DNA of 48,451 nt, from assembly GCA_017302015.1 (NCBI GenBank), contig JAFLEE010000006.1:64001-112451 (forward strand). The letters are read 5' to 3'. Made by a program: the position numbers and the translations under genes. This DNA comes from Spirochaetota bacterium. Lineage in GTDB: Bacteria > Spirochaetota > UBA12135 > COTS27 > JAFLEE01. Positions 23,886-37,093 of the stretch are shown one piece after another (position 1 is the stretch's first letter; every line of letters begins with the position of its first letter). Under the pieces are notes generated by a model. It was not told the origin of the DNA and made no database searches. It saw nothing but the letters and a program-made list of their open reading frames with translations.

Positions 23886-26717
23886 TTGAACAAACAGGAA
23901 ACGAGCGACCAGGGACCCGTAATAGTGTCTTTGGCCGGCGAATGGCAATTGCGCATGGATCCCAGTTCCATCGGGGCGCAGCGAAGCTGGTTCGGCGAAA
24001 CGTTTTCGGGCGACCCCGCGTCGCTTCCCGGTACGGTCGACAGCAACCCGCGCCAGCCGCCCGCGCGATTCGGCGACCTCAAGGGGTTCGCGCAGGTCTA
24101 TCCGTACCGGGGGGGCGTCTGGTACCAGCAGGAATTGGAGATTCCCGCCGCGTGGATCGGGAAGCATCTCACGCTCTTTCTCGAGCGCTGCCAATGGGAA
24201 ACGGCCGTCTGGGTGGATGGCGTTTGCGCGGGTACGCGCAATAGCCTGGTGGCGCCCCATCTGTATGATTTGGGCGATGCCCTGCCCGCCGGGCGGCATC
24301 GGATCACGATCATGGTGGATAACGCCAATCGCCGCACGGGAACGGAAATCGGGCCCGATAATCTGGTCAAACACCTCGACCTGACCACCGAGGTCAAGGA
24401 GAGCGCCAAACTCAATTGCTGCGGCCACCAGGTTTGGCCGCACCCCTGGAACGGCATCCTCGGCCGGATCGAACTCCGGGTGAACGGGCCGCGATGGATC
24501 GGGGCGGTCGATGCGTATCCCGACCTCGCCGAAAATGCGGTGCGCCTCCGCGTCAAGGTCGCCAACCCGAGCGGGGTCCGGGGCGTCGTCACGCTCCGCG
24601 CCGAGTGCGCTCCATGCCGCGGGGCCGACGACGCGGAGCGCGTGAGAGCCGAATGGCCCATCACGCTCTCAGGGGGGGCGGAGCAGATCTTCGAAGAACG
24701 CTTGAGTTTCGCGGCCCCGGTGCGGCGATGGGACGAGTTCTCCCCGGAACTCTACGAAATGACCGTTCGTTTGGATGGCGAGGATTCCAGGCGCATACGA
24801 TTCGGCATGCGGGAACTTAAGACCGAGGGGATCTGCCTCGTGCTCAACGGCCGTCCCCTTTCCCTCCGGGGCACCCTGGAGGATTTCATCTTTCCCCTCA
24901 CCGGTCATCCGCCGATGGACATCGCCTCATGGAAAAAAGTATTGGCCACCGCCCAATCCTACGGGCTCAATTTCTTCCGCTTCCACACCTGCTGCCCCCC
25001 GGAGGCGGCGTTCGAGGCGGCCGATGAGATGGGCTTTTATTTCCAGGTCGAACTTCCGGGTACCTCGTGCCCCAGCAAGGATGAAGGCGACGCGGTGGAG
25101 CACTTCCTTTCCGCCGAACTCTCGCGGATCCTGGAACATTACGGGAACCATCCGTCGATGCTCACGGTCTCCATGGGAAACGAGCAGCTCGTCGCCCTCG
25201 GCCAACCGGCCTTCCTCGAAAGGCATCGGGAGGTGCTCGCCCGCAAGGTGCGAAGCGGCCGGACGCAGGATCCCCGCCACCTCTATACCTCCACCTCCCA
25301 TCCGTGGGGGCCCGACCGTGTCGATGATTTCTTCGTCAGCGCTTGGCCGGTCGTGGGAAAGGAGCCCCTTTGCGGCATCCAATGGGGCGGCGGGCGCGTG
25401 ATCGAATGCTCGCGCTTCAATACCCGCGCCCCCGAAACCTGCTTCGATTATGGGCCCGCCCTGCGGGGCCTGGACCGGCCCCTGATCACCCACGAAGTGG
25501 GCCAATGGGCCGTGTACCCCGACCTGCGCGAGATCAGCCGCTACCACGGCGCCCAGCGCGCGTTCAATTTTGAGATCATCCGCGAGCGCCTTCGGGAAAA
25601 GGGCCTTTTGGAATGGGCCGCCGATTTCACCCGGGCCTCGGGCATGCTCGCCCTGCTCCTTTATCGCGAAGAGATCGAATCGGCGCTGCGCACCCGGGAA
25701 GTCAGCGGGTTCATGCTCCTCGACCTCCATGATTACCCCGGGCAGGGTACCTCGACCGTGGGAATCCTAAGCGCACTGTGGGAATCCAAGGGCTTGACTA
25801 CCCCCGCGGCATTCAGGGCCTTCTGCGGCCCGTCGGTTCTATTGGCCCGCCTGGCCAAGCGCGTATGGACCCGGGGCGAGCGTTTGGAGGCGAAGATCGA
25901 ACTGTCGCATTACGGCAAAGGAACCCTCGCGGGAGCATGCAACTGGAGCCTCGTGGGCGATGACGGCGCCCAATACGCCCGGGGAAGCCTGCCCGACCGT
26001 GAGGTGCCCCCATCGGCCCTCACCGAACTGGGGGTGGTTTCCCTCGACTTGAAACCGGTGCCGACGCCGATGCGCGTCCGCCTCCGAGTCGAACTCCCCG
26101 GCATCCCGGCGAACGCGTGGGACCTGTGGGTGTATGGGAACGAGCCGGCCGCCCCGGTTCCCCAAGGCGTGACGCTCGCCACGGCTTGGGACGAAGGATT
26201 GAAGGCCACGCTACGAAGCGGAGGATGCGTCGTCCTCGTGGTCAGCGGTGATCATTTGAAGGAGCCCATCCCCGGCACCTTTACCCCGGTCTTCTGGAAC
26301 GTCCAGATGAAGCACCTGCAGGTATCGAAAACCATGGGGCTCCTTTGCGACCCGGCGCACCCCGCGCTGGCCGAGTTTCCCACCGATTTCCATTCCAATT
26401 GGCAATGGTGGGACCCCGTGATGAAGGGGTGCGCCATGCGCGTTGACGGCCTTCCGCCTGCGCTGAGGCCCATCGTGCACGTGGTGGACTCGTTCACCGA
26501 GAATCGCCGACTCGCCATGATCTTCGAGGCGAGGGTGGGGGGAGGACGCCTACTCGTTTGCTCCACCGATATCCTCCACGACCTCGACCAGCGGCCCGTG
26601 GCGCGCCAATTGCGGATGAGCTTGCTCCACTACGCGGCTGGGCCCTTGTTCCAGCCGGATGTTCCGGTGACGGAAGGGGAACTCGACGCCCTTTTCTCCG
26701 CTTCCCGTTCTTCGTGA
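23886..26717 (+). CDS. GH2-family glycoside hydrolase, cytoplasmic
   Basis: 943 residues from TTG 23886. Domains in order: GH2 sugar-binding jelly roll (about 10-190: LAGEWQLR, GGVWYQQELEIP, WETAVWVDGVCAGT), immunoglobulin-like domain (about 195-310), clan GH-A barrel (about 315-600) and beta-rich C-terminal part. Acid/base E433 lies in SMGNEQ and nucleophile E537 in LITHEVGQW; FRFH (364-367) is the conserved strand-2 motif. GH2 includes beta-galactosidases, beta-mannosidases and glucuronidases; the exact activity is open. There is no signal peptide, so it should work on imported oligosaccharides. Start choice: AGGAGG at 23874-23879 directly abuts ATG 23880 (zero spacing), while TTG 23886 lies at the ideal six bases. 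It is 64 bases after the GntR gene, probably one operon. Confidence 0.82.
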   Translation: MNKQETSDQGPVIVSLAGEWQLRMDPSSIGAQRSWFGETFSGDPASLPGTVDSNPRQPPARFGDLKGFAQVYPYRGGVWYQQELEIPAAWIGKHLTLFLERCQWETAVWVDGVCAGTRNSLVAPHLYDLGDALPAGRHRITIMVDNANRRTGTEIGPDNLVKHLDLTTEVKESAKLNCCGHQVWPHPWNGILGRIELRVNGPRWIGAVDAYPDLAENAVRLRVKVANPSGVRGVVTLRAECAPCRGADDAERVRAEWPITLSGGAEQIFEERLSFAAPVRRWDEFSPELYEMTVRLDGEDSRRIRFGMRELKTEGICLVLNGRPLSLRGTLEDFIFPLTGHPPMDIASWKKVLATAQSYGLNFFRFHTCCPPEAAFEAADEMGFYFQVELPGTSCPSKDEGDAVEHFLSAELSRILEHYGNHPSMLTVSMGNEQLVALGQPAFLERHREVLARKVRSGRTQDPRHLYTSTSHPWGPDRVDDFFVSAWPVVGKEPLCGIQWGGGRVIECSRFNTRAPETCFDYGPALRGLDRPLITHEVGQWAVYPDLREISRYHGAQRAFNFEIIRERLREKGLLEWAADFTRASGMLALLLYREEIESALRTREVSGFMLLDLHDYPGQGTSTVGILSALWESKGLTTPAAFRAFCGPSVLLARLAKRVWTRGERLEAKIELSHYGKGTLAGACNWSLVGDDGAQYARGSLPDREVPPSALTELGVVSLDLKPVPTPMRVRLRVELPGIPANAWDLWVYGNEPAAPVPQGVTLATAWDEGLKATLRSGGCVVLVVSGDHLKEPIPGTFTPVFWNVQMKHLQVSKTMGLLCDPAHPALAEFPTDFHSNWQWWDPVMKGCAMRVDGLPPALRPIVHVVDSFTENRRLAMIFEARVGGGRLLVCSTDILHDLDQRPVARQLRMSLLHYAAGPLFQPDVPVTEGELDALFSASRSS

Positions 26718-26845
26718 ATGGTTCGATGGCAACGGCGCTTTTGATGCGAGTGTGGAGCGCATCAGGCTCTCTGCTTCATGGCAAGGCGATTTATTCCGGT
26801 GGCCTATCCAAAAGGGAAATAAGTTTTCGCCCCATAAAAGGGCCG

Positions 26846-26872
26846 CGGTGGTCGCGCCACCGACAAAGGTGG
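26846..26872 (+). repeat. Two mutually exclusive hairpins
   Basis: CGGTGG (26846-26851) can pair with CCACCG (26857-26862), or CCACC can pair with GGTGG (26868-26872). No T run follows, so it is not a standard terminator. It lies in the 271-base gap between the GH2 gene and the LacI promoter. Role unknown. Confidence 0.3.
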
Positions 26873-26935
26873 CCGGGGGAGGCCAAAGTCCAAGCGTTCA
26901 CTGTTTAACAGGGGGGCAGGAGTTTTGGGGTTTGT

Positions 26936-26971
26936 TTGACAAGGCGGGGTTTGATTCCTATACTGAGTATA
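26936..26971 (+). promoter_or_regulatory. Strong promoter with palindrome over -10, LacI gene
   Basis: TTGACA (26936-26941), 17 bases, TATACT (26959-26964): nearly consensus. The -10 is embedded in the perfect palindrome TATAC-TGA-GTATA (26959-26971), followed by ACGTTACACGTT (26971-26982), itself a small inverted repeat. This suggests self-repression by the LacI-type product. The leader would be about 18 bases and has no Shine-Dalgarno. Confidence 0.65.
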
Positions 26972-26988
26972 CGTTACACGTTGAACAT

Positions 26989-28104
26989 ATGCCAAAAGTC
27001 GCAAAAACCAATATCAACACGATCGCCAAGATGGCGGGCGTTTCCACCACAACTGTGTCCAATTTCATCAATGGAACTGAAACCCTCCCCATTAGCGAAG
27101 AAAAGCGCGCGCGAATCATGCAATCGATGCGCCGGCTCAAATACCGCCCCAGTTTCGCCAGCAGCCAGCTCCGCCGCCGTACGCTCCTCCCCGGTAAGGT
27201 GGTTTTCTTTTTCGGAAGCCATCCGCAACAGAACCCCTTCCGCACGGTGCGAAATCCCATGCTCGGCGAACTCATCGTAGTCCTCGAACAGAAGGTCCGG
27301 GAGCAGCTCCGTCTTGCGCTCGTGGTTCGGCACGTCGGGGATGAAGATCTCCAAGCCGACTGGAACGAAACGCTTTCCGACGCCGAAGGCGTCATCTGCT
27401 ACGGTCAACTCGACCGCGCCCTCCACGACAGTTGCCTGCGCCGAAATCTGCCCCTCGCCCTGATTTCGGACAACCCGCAGATCGCGACCCGGGGTCTCTC
27501 CGAGTTGCCTTCCGTCGATTGCGTCTTCTTCGACGCGGCCAGCCATCTTCAAATTCTCTTCGACCATCTCCGCGGCCTAGGGGCGAAGCGTTTCGTCTTC
27601 GTGAGTTCGTGGAACATCGAACGGAACCATCCGAAGGGTTTTGCCCTCGAGGCCGAGGCCAAGGTGCGGCGCTTCCGTGAACTGATGGACGCCCATCGGG
27701 ACATCGGCGGCGAACTCCTCTTCCCGCCCATGCCCGAAAATGGGGACCCCCTCTTCGAGGCCCGCAATGCCTTCGATTTCCTCGGCCGCCACCAGGCCGC
27801 CCTCCGCGCAGCGGACGCGTTCATCGGACATAATGATTTCGTGGCCCAGGGGATCATCGCGGCGTTGCGCGCCGAAGGGCGAACGCCGGGCCCCGGAGCC
27901 CTCGTCTGCGGCGAGGGCGATTACCCCGAGTGCCGCCATTCAATTCCGGCTATGACCACCGCGACCTATGACCAGGAATTTCTTTCGAACAGCGTGTGCG
28001 AGGTTCTTTCGCGCCGCATCAAGGATAATCGGCCCCGTGACGAACGGATCCTCATTCCAAGCAGGCTCATTCAACGAGAGACGACGGGGAGCGTCTTGGC
28101 GTGA
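26989..28104 (+). CDS. LacI-family transcriptional regulator
   Basis: 371 residues. Helix-turn-helix and hinge: NTIAKMAGVSTTTVSNFING (residues about 9-28) with RIMQSMRRLKYRPSFASSQL, then a periplasmic-binding-protein-like effector domain (VVFFFGSHPQQNP, GVICYGQLDRA, VDCVFFDAASHLQILFDHL, GHNDFVAQGIIAAL). The frame extends upstream to 26752, but the promoter at 26936-26964 and the domain boundary place the start at ATG 26989. The neighbours are GH2 upstream and GH5-CBM 64 bases downstream on the same strand, so it likely controls the GH5-CBM gene and itself. Effector probably an oligosaccharide; not deducible. Confidence 0.9.
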   Translation: MPKVAKTNINTIAKMAGVSTTTVSNFINGTETLPISEEKRARIMQSMRRLKYRPSFASSQLRRRTLLPGKVVFFFGSHPQQNPFRTVRNPMLGELIVVLEQKVREQLRLALVVRHVGDEDLQADWNETLSDAEGVICYGQLDRALHDSCLRRNLPLALISDNPQIATRGLSELPSVDCVFFDAASHLQILFDHLRGLGAKRFVFVSSWNIERNHPKGFALEAEAKVRRFRELMDAHRDIGGELLFPPMPENGDPLFEARNAFDFLGRHQAALRAADAFIGHNDFVAQGIIAALRAEGRTPGPGALVCGEGDYPECRHSIPAMTTATYDQEFLSNSVCEVLSRRIKDNRPRDERILIPSRLIQRETTGSVLA

Positions 28105-28168
28105 AATCGCTGAACGACCCTCCCCATCCCCCCTCTCGCCGCGCACGAACCATTAACGAGGAAGCCCC

Positions 28169-32841
<4,673 letters not shown>

Positions 32842-32868
32842 GGCGATGGGCGTTCGGATCCGCTCGAC

Positions 32869-32925
32869 GTGAAAAAGTCGATCCCCCTTCTCCTCGCTTC
32901 CCTTGGCGCCCTGTCGCTCTGGTGA
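32869..32925 (+). pseudogene. Orphan lipoprotein-like signal peptide
   Basis: GTG-started 18-codon frame reading KKSIPLLLASLGALSLW then TGA: a positive N-terminus and hydrophobic core as in a signal peptide, ending where a lipobox would come. It may be the remnant of a deleted secreted-protein gene next to argG, or chance. It lies eight bases before the stop of the convergent lipoprotein gene. Confidence 0.25.
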
Positions 32926-32932
32926 GCCGCTC

Positions 32933-33739
32933 CTAGCGCCCCCGGAGCAGTTGGGCCCCCGCCGGGCTCGCGAGGATCTTGCGGATTTCTGAAAGCGCGG
33001 GGGCCAGGGCCGATGCGGCCTGGGCGGGGTCGTCCACGGCCACGTCGCCCTTCCAGAAGACCCGGCCCTTCTTGGTCTCGAAGGCCTGGACCTCGAGGGT
33101 GAGTTTCCCCCCACCGAGTTCGTAGACCTTGATGAACACGAAGAGGGAGACTTTGCGGATGTAGAGGGCCGTGAGCGCGTCGGCGAAACGCTGGTTTTCG
33201 GAGAGTTCTTCCTTCAGTTCGCCCTCCGGCAGGTAGACGAGCCCGGCCATTGGGTCGGCGAGGGCGGCGAAGGCCCCGCTGATGGATTGGCGAAGGGCGT
33301 CGCCGCCCTTGGCAAAGCGGCAAAAACTGGTGAAGGCGACGTTGGCGCCGGGGCGATTGGCGCGCGGACTCTCTCCCGCCTCGAAGGGCCTCGCCTGGTG
33401 TTCCAGCACGAGGGCGGAAACGGTGAGGGTGCGCTTCAGGTGGAAGGGGCTCCAACTCGTCTTGAGGTCGACGATGACGTTCACCGCGGAGCGCTTGCTG
33501 TCGGGGAGCCCGGCCCGGCGGGAGAGGTCGCTCCACGCCTGGTCGGCGAGGGCCTGCCGGTCGGGCCCGAAGAGCCTCAGGCCGTAGAGCGCCTCGGCCT
33601 GACCGCTGAAGCGGCCCACCACCTTGAAATTGCCGCGGTCGAGGACGACCTGGTCGCGGGCCGCCGAGGGCACCACGCCCCGCCACGAGGAGCAGGCGGC
33701 CAACGCCAAAAATAGGGGGAGGGAGAGCGCGCGGCGCAT
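32933..33739 (-). CDS. Lipoprotein with DUF6567-like N-terminal domain
   Basis: 268 residues. Lipoprotein signal LSLPLFLALAACSS with the acylated Cys about residue 16. The mature N-terminus (DQVVLDRGNFKVVGRFSGQAEALYGLRLFG) and SAVNVIVDLKTSWSPFHLKRTLTVSALVLE follow the same plan as the neighbouring 124-residue lipoprotein. An extra domain of about 130 residues follows (VAFTSFCRFAKGGDALRQS, KVSLFVFIKVYELGGGKLTLEVQAFET). The family is DUF6567-like, function unknown, attached to a membrane. Start ATG 33739 is chosen for the signal peptide; the ribosome site is poor, so translation may depend on the upstream gene 35 bases away. Converges with argG. Confidence 0.75.
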   Translation of the reverse strand: MRRALSLPLFLALAACSSWRGVVPSAARDQVVLDRGNFKVVGRFSGQAEALYGLRLFGPDRQALADQAWSDLSRRAGLPDSKRSAVNVIVDLKTSWSPFHLKRTLTVSALVLEHQARPFEAGESPRANRPGANVAFTSFCRFAKGGDALRQSISGAFAALADPMAGLVYLPEGELKEELSENQRFADALTALYIRKVSLFVFIKVYELGGGKLTLEVQAFETKKGRVFWKGDVAVDDPAQAASALAPALSEIRKILASPAGAQLLRGR

Positions 33740-33774
33740 GGGAACTCGGGAGGGCCCGCCTCGATGGGCCGCCG

Positions 33775-34149
33775 CTAGTCCGTGAACTCGACCACCATGC
33801 CCGAGACGTACACGGTCAGCTTGTAGTGGAAGGGGCTCCAGGTCAGCTTCCGATCGACGGTGACGTTGATGATGGCCCGGGCCTTGTCGGTGAGTTCCGC
33901 CCGGTCTTCCATGGCCTTCCAAGCCTGGGTCACGAGGTCTTGCTGCGGGGGTCCGAAGAGCCCGAAGACGTAGGTGGCGCTGTACTCCCCGGTGACCCGA
34001 TTGATGACCTTGTAATTGCGCTTGGCGAGTTGGACCTGGGTCAGGGTGGAGTTCACCACCACCGAGCGCCAAGAGGAGCAGGAGACGAGGGAACCCGCCA
34101 GGAAGGCCACGAGCAGGGCCCAAACCGCGACGCGCATCGATTTCTTCAT
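33775..34149 (-). CDS. Small DUF6567-like lipoprotein
   Basis: 124 residues, AGGAG seven to eight bases before ATG 34149. Signal peptide with lipobox LVSCS (Cys about 24). The mature part (VQLAKRNYKVINRVTGEYSA, TYVFGLFG, INVTVDRKLTWSPFHYKLTVYVSGMVVEF) is homologous in layout to the first half of the next gene: both share an S/C-SSWR start, the N-[FY]-KV motif, L-FG-P and TWSPFH. The pair arose by tandem duplication. Function unknown. Upstream on the minus strand a TATAAT (34256-34251) may be the -10, without a good -35. Confidence 0.8.
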   Translation of the reverse strand: MKKSMRVAVWALLVAFLAGSLVSCSSWRSVVVNSTLTQVQLAKRNYKVINRVTGEYSATYVFGLFGPPQQDLVTQAWKAMEDRAELTDKARAIINVTVDRKLTWSPFHYKLTVYVSGMVVEFTD

Positions 34150-34379
34150 GGGCTCTCCTGCCGGACTTTATTTTACGGTCGACCGCCGAGGCGCGGGGGG
34201 GATCCCCCCTCGCTCTGTCCACGTCCCGCGAACGACGAACGCGACCTTTAATTATACGCCGTATTTTAGCGGCCGGGCGCCTTGCGGCGCGGGTTTGACG
34301 GGGGAATCCCGGACCGCGCGGGGCGAACTTTTTTTCACCATCGCGGGGAAGTGCCGGGGCAAATCGCGCAGTGGTGGGG

Positions 34380-34408
34380 TGGACAGGCGGGCCGGCGCCT
34401 GCCATACT
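34380..34408 (+). promoter_or_regulatory. Promoter giving a near-leaderless sulfatase mRNA
   Basis: TGGACA (34380-34385), 17 bases, CATACT (34403-34408). The expected transcription start (about 34415) is only about four bases before the ATG at 34419, which lacks a Shine-Dalgarno. Confidence 0.5.
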
Positions 34409-34418
34409 AGGCGCTGGC

Positions 34419-35789
34419 ATGAATTCCCCCAATCTCCTTTTCGTCTTCGCCGACCAGCACCGGGCCTGCGACCTGGGCTGCTACGGGAACCCCGAGGTGG
34501 CGACCCCCCACCTGGATGCCTTGGCGAGCGCAGGCCTTCGCTTCACCCATTGCACCTCCAATTCGCCGCTTTGCGTGCCGGCGCGGGGGTCGCTGCTCAC
34601 CGGGCAATTCCCCTGGAACCATCGGGCGCTCACCAACGATCTTCCCGTCCGCCCCGACGCGCCGAGCATCGCCCGGGTGATGCAAGCCTCGGGTCGCCGT
34701 ACGGGCTATATCGGCAAATGGCACCTCGGGGGGATCCCCCGGGACCGGTTCATCCCCGAAGGGGAGCGCCTCGGGTTCGGGGCGTGGAAGGCCTATAATT
34801 GCAATCACCATTATTCGAAGGGCTTCTATTACGATGAGGCTAACCACCGCCATGGGATGGAAAACCACGCCGCCATCGCGGAGACCGACCTCGCCCTCGA
34901 CTTCATCCGGCAACATCGCGGCGTCCCCTGGTCCCTCCACCTCTCCTGGGAGCCGCCCCACGATCCCTACCAAGACGTGCCGGCCCAATATCGCCGCCGC
35001 TACCATGGTGCGGATCTAACGCTTCGGCCCAATGTCATCCTCCCGGCGCGCCTCAGCGAAGACCGGGTGGTGGACGAGGGGACGCTCCGGGAAAATCTCG
35101 CCGGCTATTATTCCCTCATCACCCTCCTCGACGACCAATTCGGCCGCCTGCTCTCCGCCCTGGAGGAGACCGGCCAGAGGGAGAACACGCTCATCGTCTA
35201 CACCTCCGATCATGGCGATCTCCACGCGAGCCACGGCTACCTCAATAAGCAGATGCCCCACGCGGAATCGGTGGGGGTTCCCCTCCTCATCGCCGGGCCC
35301 GGGGTGCGCCGAGGCGTGTGCGAAGAGACGATCGGCCTCGTCGATCTCCCGGTGACCCTCGCCGCGGGTTTGGGCGCGCGGTGGGAGGATCCTTCGGATG
35401 GCCAGGATCTTTCGAGCCTATTGACCGATCCGAAGGCCGCAGGACCCGAAGGGGTCCTCATCTTCGATCTGGTGCCCGTCCACCAATCGGCGGCCCGCGG
35501 CGCCCCGGAATGGCTCGGCGTGAAGACGAAGGAAGCGACCTGGGCCATGGGCCCCGACGGGAAGGACTGGATTCATTACGACGATGCGAAGGATCCGTTC
35601 CAGAGGTTGAACCTCGCGGGGGCGTCCCAAGGCGCGCCGGATCGGGCGGCGCTACGGTCTTTGACCGAACGCCTCCTCGCCCGCCATCGCTACCGATTCC
35701 GGCCTTGGGCGCAGATGCTCAAGGAAGACAAGTTCCTCGGGGAATGGAACCGGAGCCAGGCCCATTTCCATTTGCCCCTCCTCGATTGA
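34419..35789 (+). CDS. Cys-type sulfatase
   Basis: 456 residues. Active-site motif LCVPARGSLLTG puts Cys52 in C-x-P-x-R; it must be converted to formylglycine by a maturase, which is not in this window. Other alkaline-phosphatase-fold signatures: GKWHLGG (99-105), SDHGDLHASHG with D264 and H265 as metal ligands. The N-terminal metal pair, usually Asp-Asp, is ADQH here (D12, Q13), as in a common subgroup of bacterial sulfatases and phosphonate hydrolases. No signal peptide follows the chosen ATG, so it is either cytoplasmic or exported in another way; sulfatases without signal are often found in PVC bacteria. Substrate probably a sulfated sugar. Neighbouring beta-helix enzyme gene could act on the same glycan. 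Confidence 0.88.
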   Translation: MNSPNLLFVFADQHRACDLGCYGNPEVATPHLDALASAGLRFTHCTSNSPLCVPARGSLLTGQFPWNHRALTNDLPVRPDAPSIARVMQASGRRTGYIGKWHLGGIPRDRFIPEGERLGFGAWKAYNCNHHYSKGFYYDEANHRHGMENHAAIAETDLALDFIRQHRGVPWSLHLSWEPPHDPYQDVPAQYRRRYHGADLTLRPNVILPARLSEDRVVDEGTLRENLAGYYSLITLLDDQFGRLLSALEETGQRENTLIVYTSDHGDLHASHGYLNKQMPHAESVGVPLLIAGPGVRRGVCEETIGLVDLPVTLAAGLGARWEDPSDGQDLSSLLTDPKAAGPEGVLIFDLVPVHQSAARGAPEWLGVKTKEATWAMGPDGKDWIHYDDAKDPFQRLNLAGASQGAPDRAALRSLTERLLARHRYRFRPWAQMLKEDKFLGEWNRSQAHFHLPLLD

Positions 35790-35793
35790 GGCG

Positions 35794-35815
35794 GGCCCCC
35801 GTGCGGGGAGCCTTT
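35794..35815 (+). terminator. Terminator-like hairpin after the sulfatase
   Basis: GGCCCCCG (35794-35801), loop TG, CGGGG-A-GCC (35804-35812): eight GC pairs with one bulged A, followed by TTT. It starts five bases after the sulfatase stop. Confidence 0.5.
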
Positions 35816-35936
35816 GATCGTGGGGATGTTCCCCGTGAAGGGGTCTGAAATGGAGGGGACGACTCTCGTTTGGCGGCATGCCCGCCCGGCGATGACGGGG
35901 TTCCCGCGTGCGGGGGGCGCCTCGTCGTGCCGCGGG

Positions 35937-35957
35937 CGCAGGCGCCTTCGGCCTGCG
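35937..35957. repeat. GC hairpin upstream of the LacI promoter
   Basis: CGCAGGC (35937-35943) and GCCTGCG (35951-35957) form a perfect seven-pair stem with a seven-base loop, six bases upstream of the -35 box. It could be a second terminator for read-through from the sulfatase or an upstream regulator site. The rest of the gap 35816-35936 has only small GC inverted repeats. Confidence 0.35.
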
Positions 35958-35962
35958 TTCGC

Positions 35963-36011
35963 TTGACACGCCCCGTTCCCCGGCGCATAATGGGAGGGCT
36001 AACGTTAGCCC
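35963..36011 (+). promoter_or_regulatory. Promoter with perfect 16-bp LacI-type operator
   Basis: TTGACA (35963-35968), 17 bases, CATAAT (35986-35991). Five bases on, GGGCTAACGTTAGCCC (35996-36011) is a perfect 16-base palindrome with a central CG, as in LacI/GalR operators, covering the transcription start (about 35998). The ATG comes at 36013, so the repressor site fills almost the whole leader. Autorepression is the natural reading. Confidence 0.75.
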
Positions 36012-36012
36012 C

Positions 36013-37047
36013 ATGCCCCTCCCCAAGTCCGCCGTCACCGTGAAGGATATCGCCCGCCACGTGGGGATCCACTACACCACCGTGGCCCATGTGCTGCGCG
36101 ATCCCCAGTCCCCCAAGGCTTCGGCGAGCACCCGGGCGGCGGTCCTCAAGGCCGCGAAGCGCCTGGGCTATCGGGGCAATATCCTCGCCTCGAGCTTGCG
36201 CCGCGGCCTCTCGGGTCTGGCGGTGGTGCTCTGCGTGCCGGAGCGGGAGTTCCTCTATTATCCCTACTATCAAGAGGTGCTCGCGGGCCTGCAGGAAGCC
36301 CTCACCCGGGAGGGCCGGGCGCTGGCCGTCTTCGGGGCCACCCCCGAGACCCAGGGCCGTCTGGGACGCCTCATCGATGCTTCCCTTTATTCCGGCCTGC
36401 TCGCCGTCGGGCCCGAGCCCTGCCCCGAACTGGAGAAGGTCGCCGAGCGGGTGCCGACGCTCCAACTCAATTACCGCACGCCCTCGAAGCACCGTTCCTG
36501 GCTACTGCGGGATGAGGAGCAGGCGGCCCGACTTTCCCTGGGGCAACTCGCCTCCCGCGGGTGCCGGCGCTTGCGCGCGCTCTTCCTCTACCGCCATCCC
36601 GCCCAGGCCGCGCGCCAGGAGATCTATCAGAGGGTCGCGAAGGAATTTCCCGGCATGTCCCTCGAGTTCGTGTTCCTCTCCGAGACGCCGCGCATCCTCT
36701 ATAGCCAGGCCATGGTGCGCGAACTCGAGGCGTCCTTCCGGCCGGAGCGGGCGAAGGCCCTCGCCCGCGGGTGCGAGGCCATCCTCTGCCTCTCGACCTA
36801 CGGCGAGCTCGTCTACCGGCAACTCCTCGCCGCGGGCATCGACATCCCCGGCAAACTCGGGTTCCTGATGGACGGCCTCACCTACGTCGAGCGCATCTAT
36901 TATCCCGAGGTGAGCCGGGTGGGCGTCGCGACGGAGACCATCATCGCCGCCATCCTGGGCCATTTCAAGAAGCCCGCCGAGGGGAAGGCGCTGACCCTCC
37001 CCTCCCATTTCCTGGAGGGGAAGACCCTGCCGGGACCCCGCCCTTGA
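36013..37047 (+). CDS. LacI-family transcriptional regulator
   Basis: 344 residues. DNA-binding head TVKDIARHVGIHYTTVAHVL (residues 9-28) with the hinge helix region NILASSLRRGLSG, then the effector-binding domain (VVLCVPEREFLYYPYYQEVL, SGLLAVGP, CEAILCLSTYGELVYRQLL). Start ATG 36013 directly follows the operator, with no Shine-Dalgarno at usual distance. Its probable targets are its own promoter and the beta-helix gene 46 bases downstream, for which no other promoter is visible. The ligand is probably a sugar released by that enzyme. Confidence 0.92.
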   Translation: MPLPKSAVTVKDIARHVGIHYTTVAHVLRDPQSPKASASTRAAVLKAAKRLGYRGNILASSLRRGLSGLAVVLCVPEREFLYYPYYQEVLAGLQEALTREGRALAVFGATPETQGRLGRLIDASLYSGLLAVGPEPCPELEKVAERVPTLQLNYRTPSKHRSWLLRDEEQAARLSLGQLASRGCRRLRALFLYRHPAQAARQEIYQRVAKEFPGMSLEFVFLSETPRILYSQAMVRELEASFRPERAKALARGCEAILCLSTYGELVYRQLLAAGIDIPGKLGFLMDGLTYVERIYYPEVSRVGVATETIIAAILGHFKKPAEGKALTLPSHFLEGKTLPGPRP

Positions 37048-37093
37048 CCCCTTCGCCACGGAACCACGCCGCATAAAACTCTAGGAGAATCCC

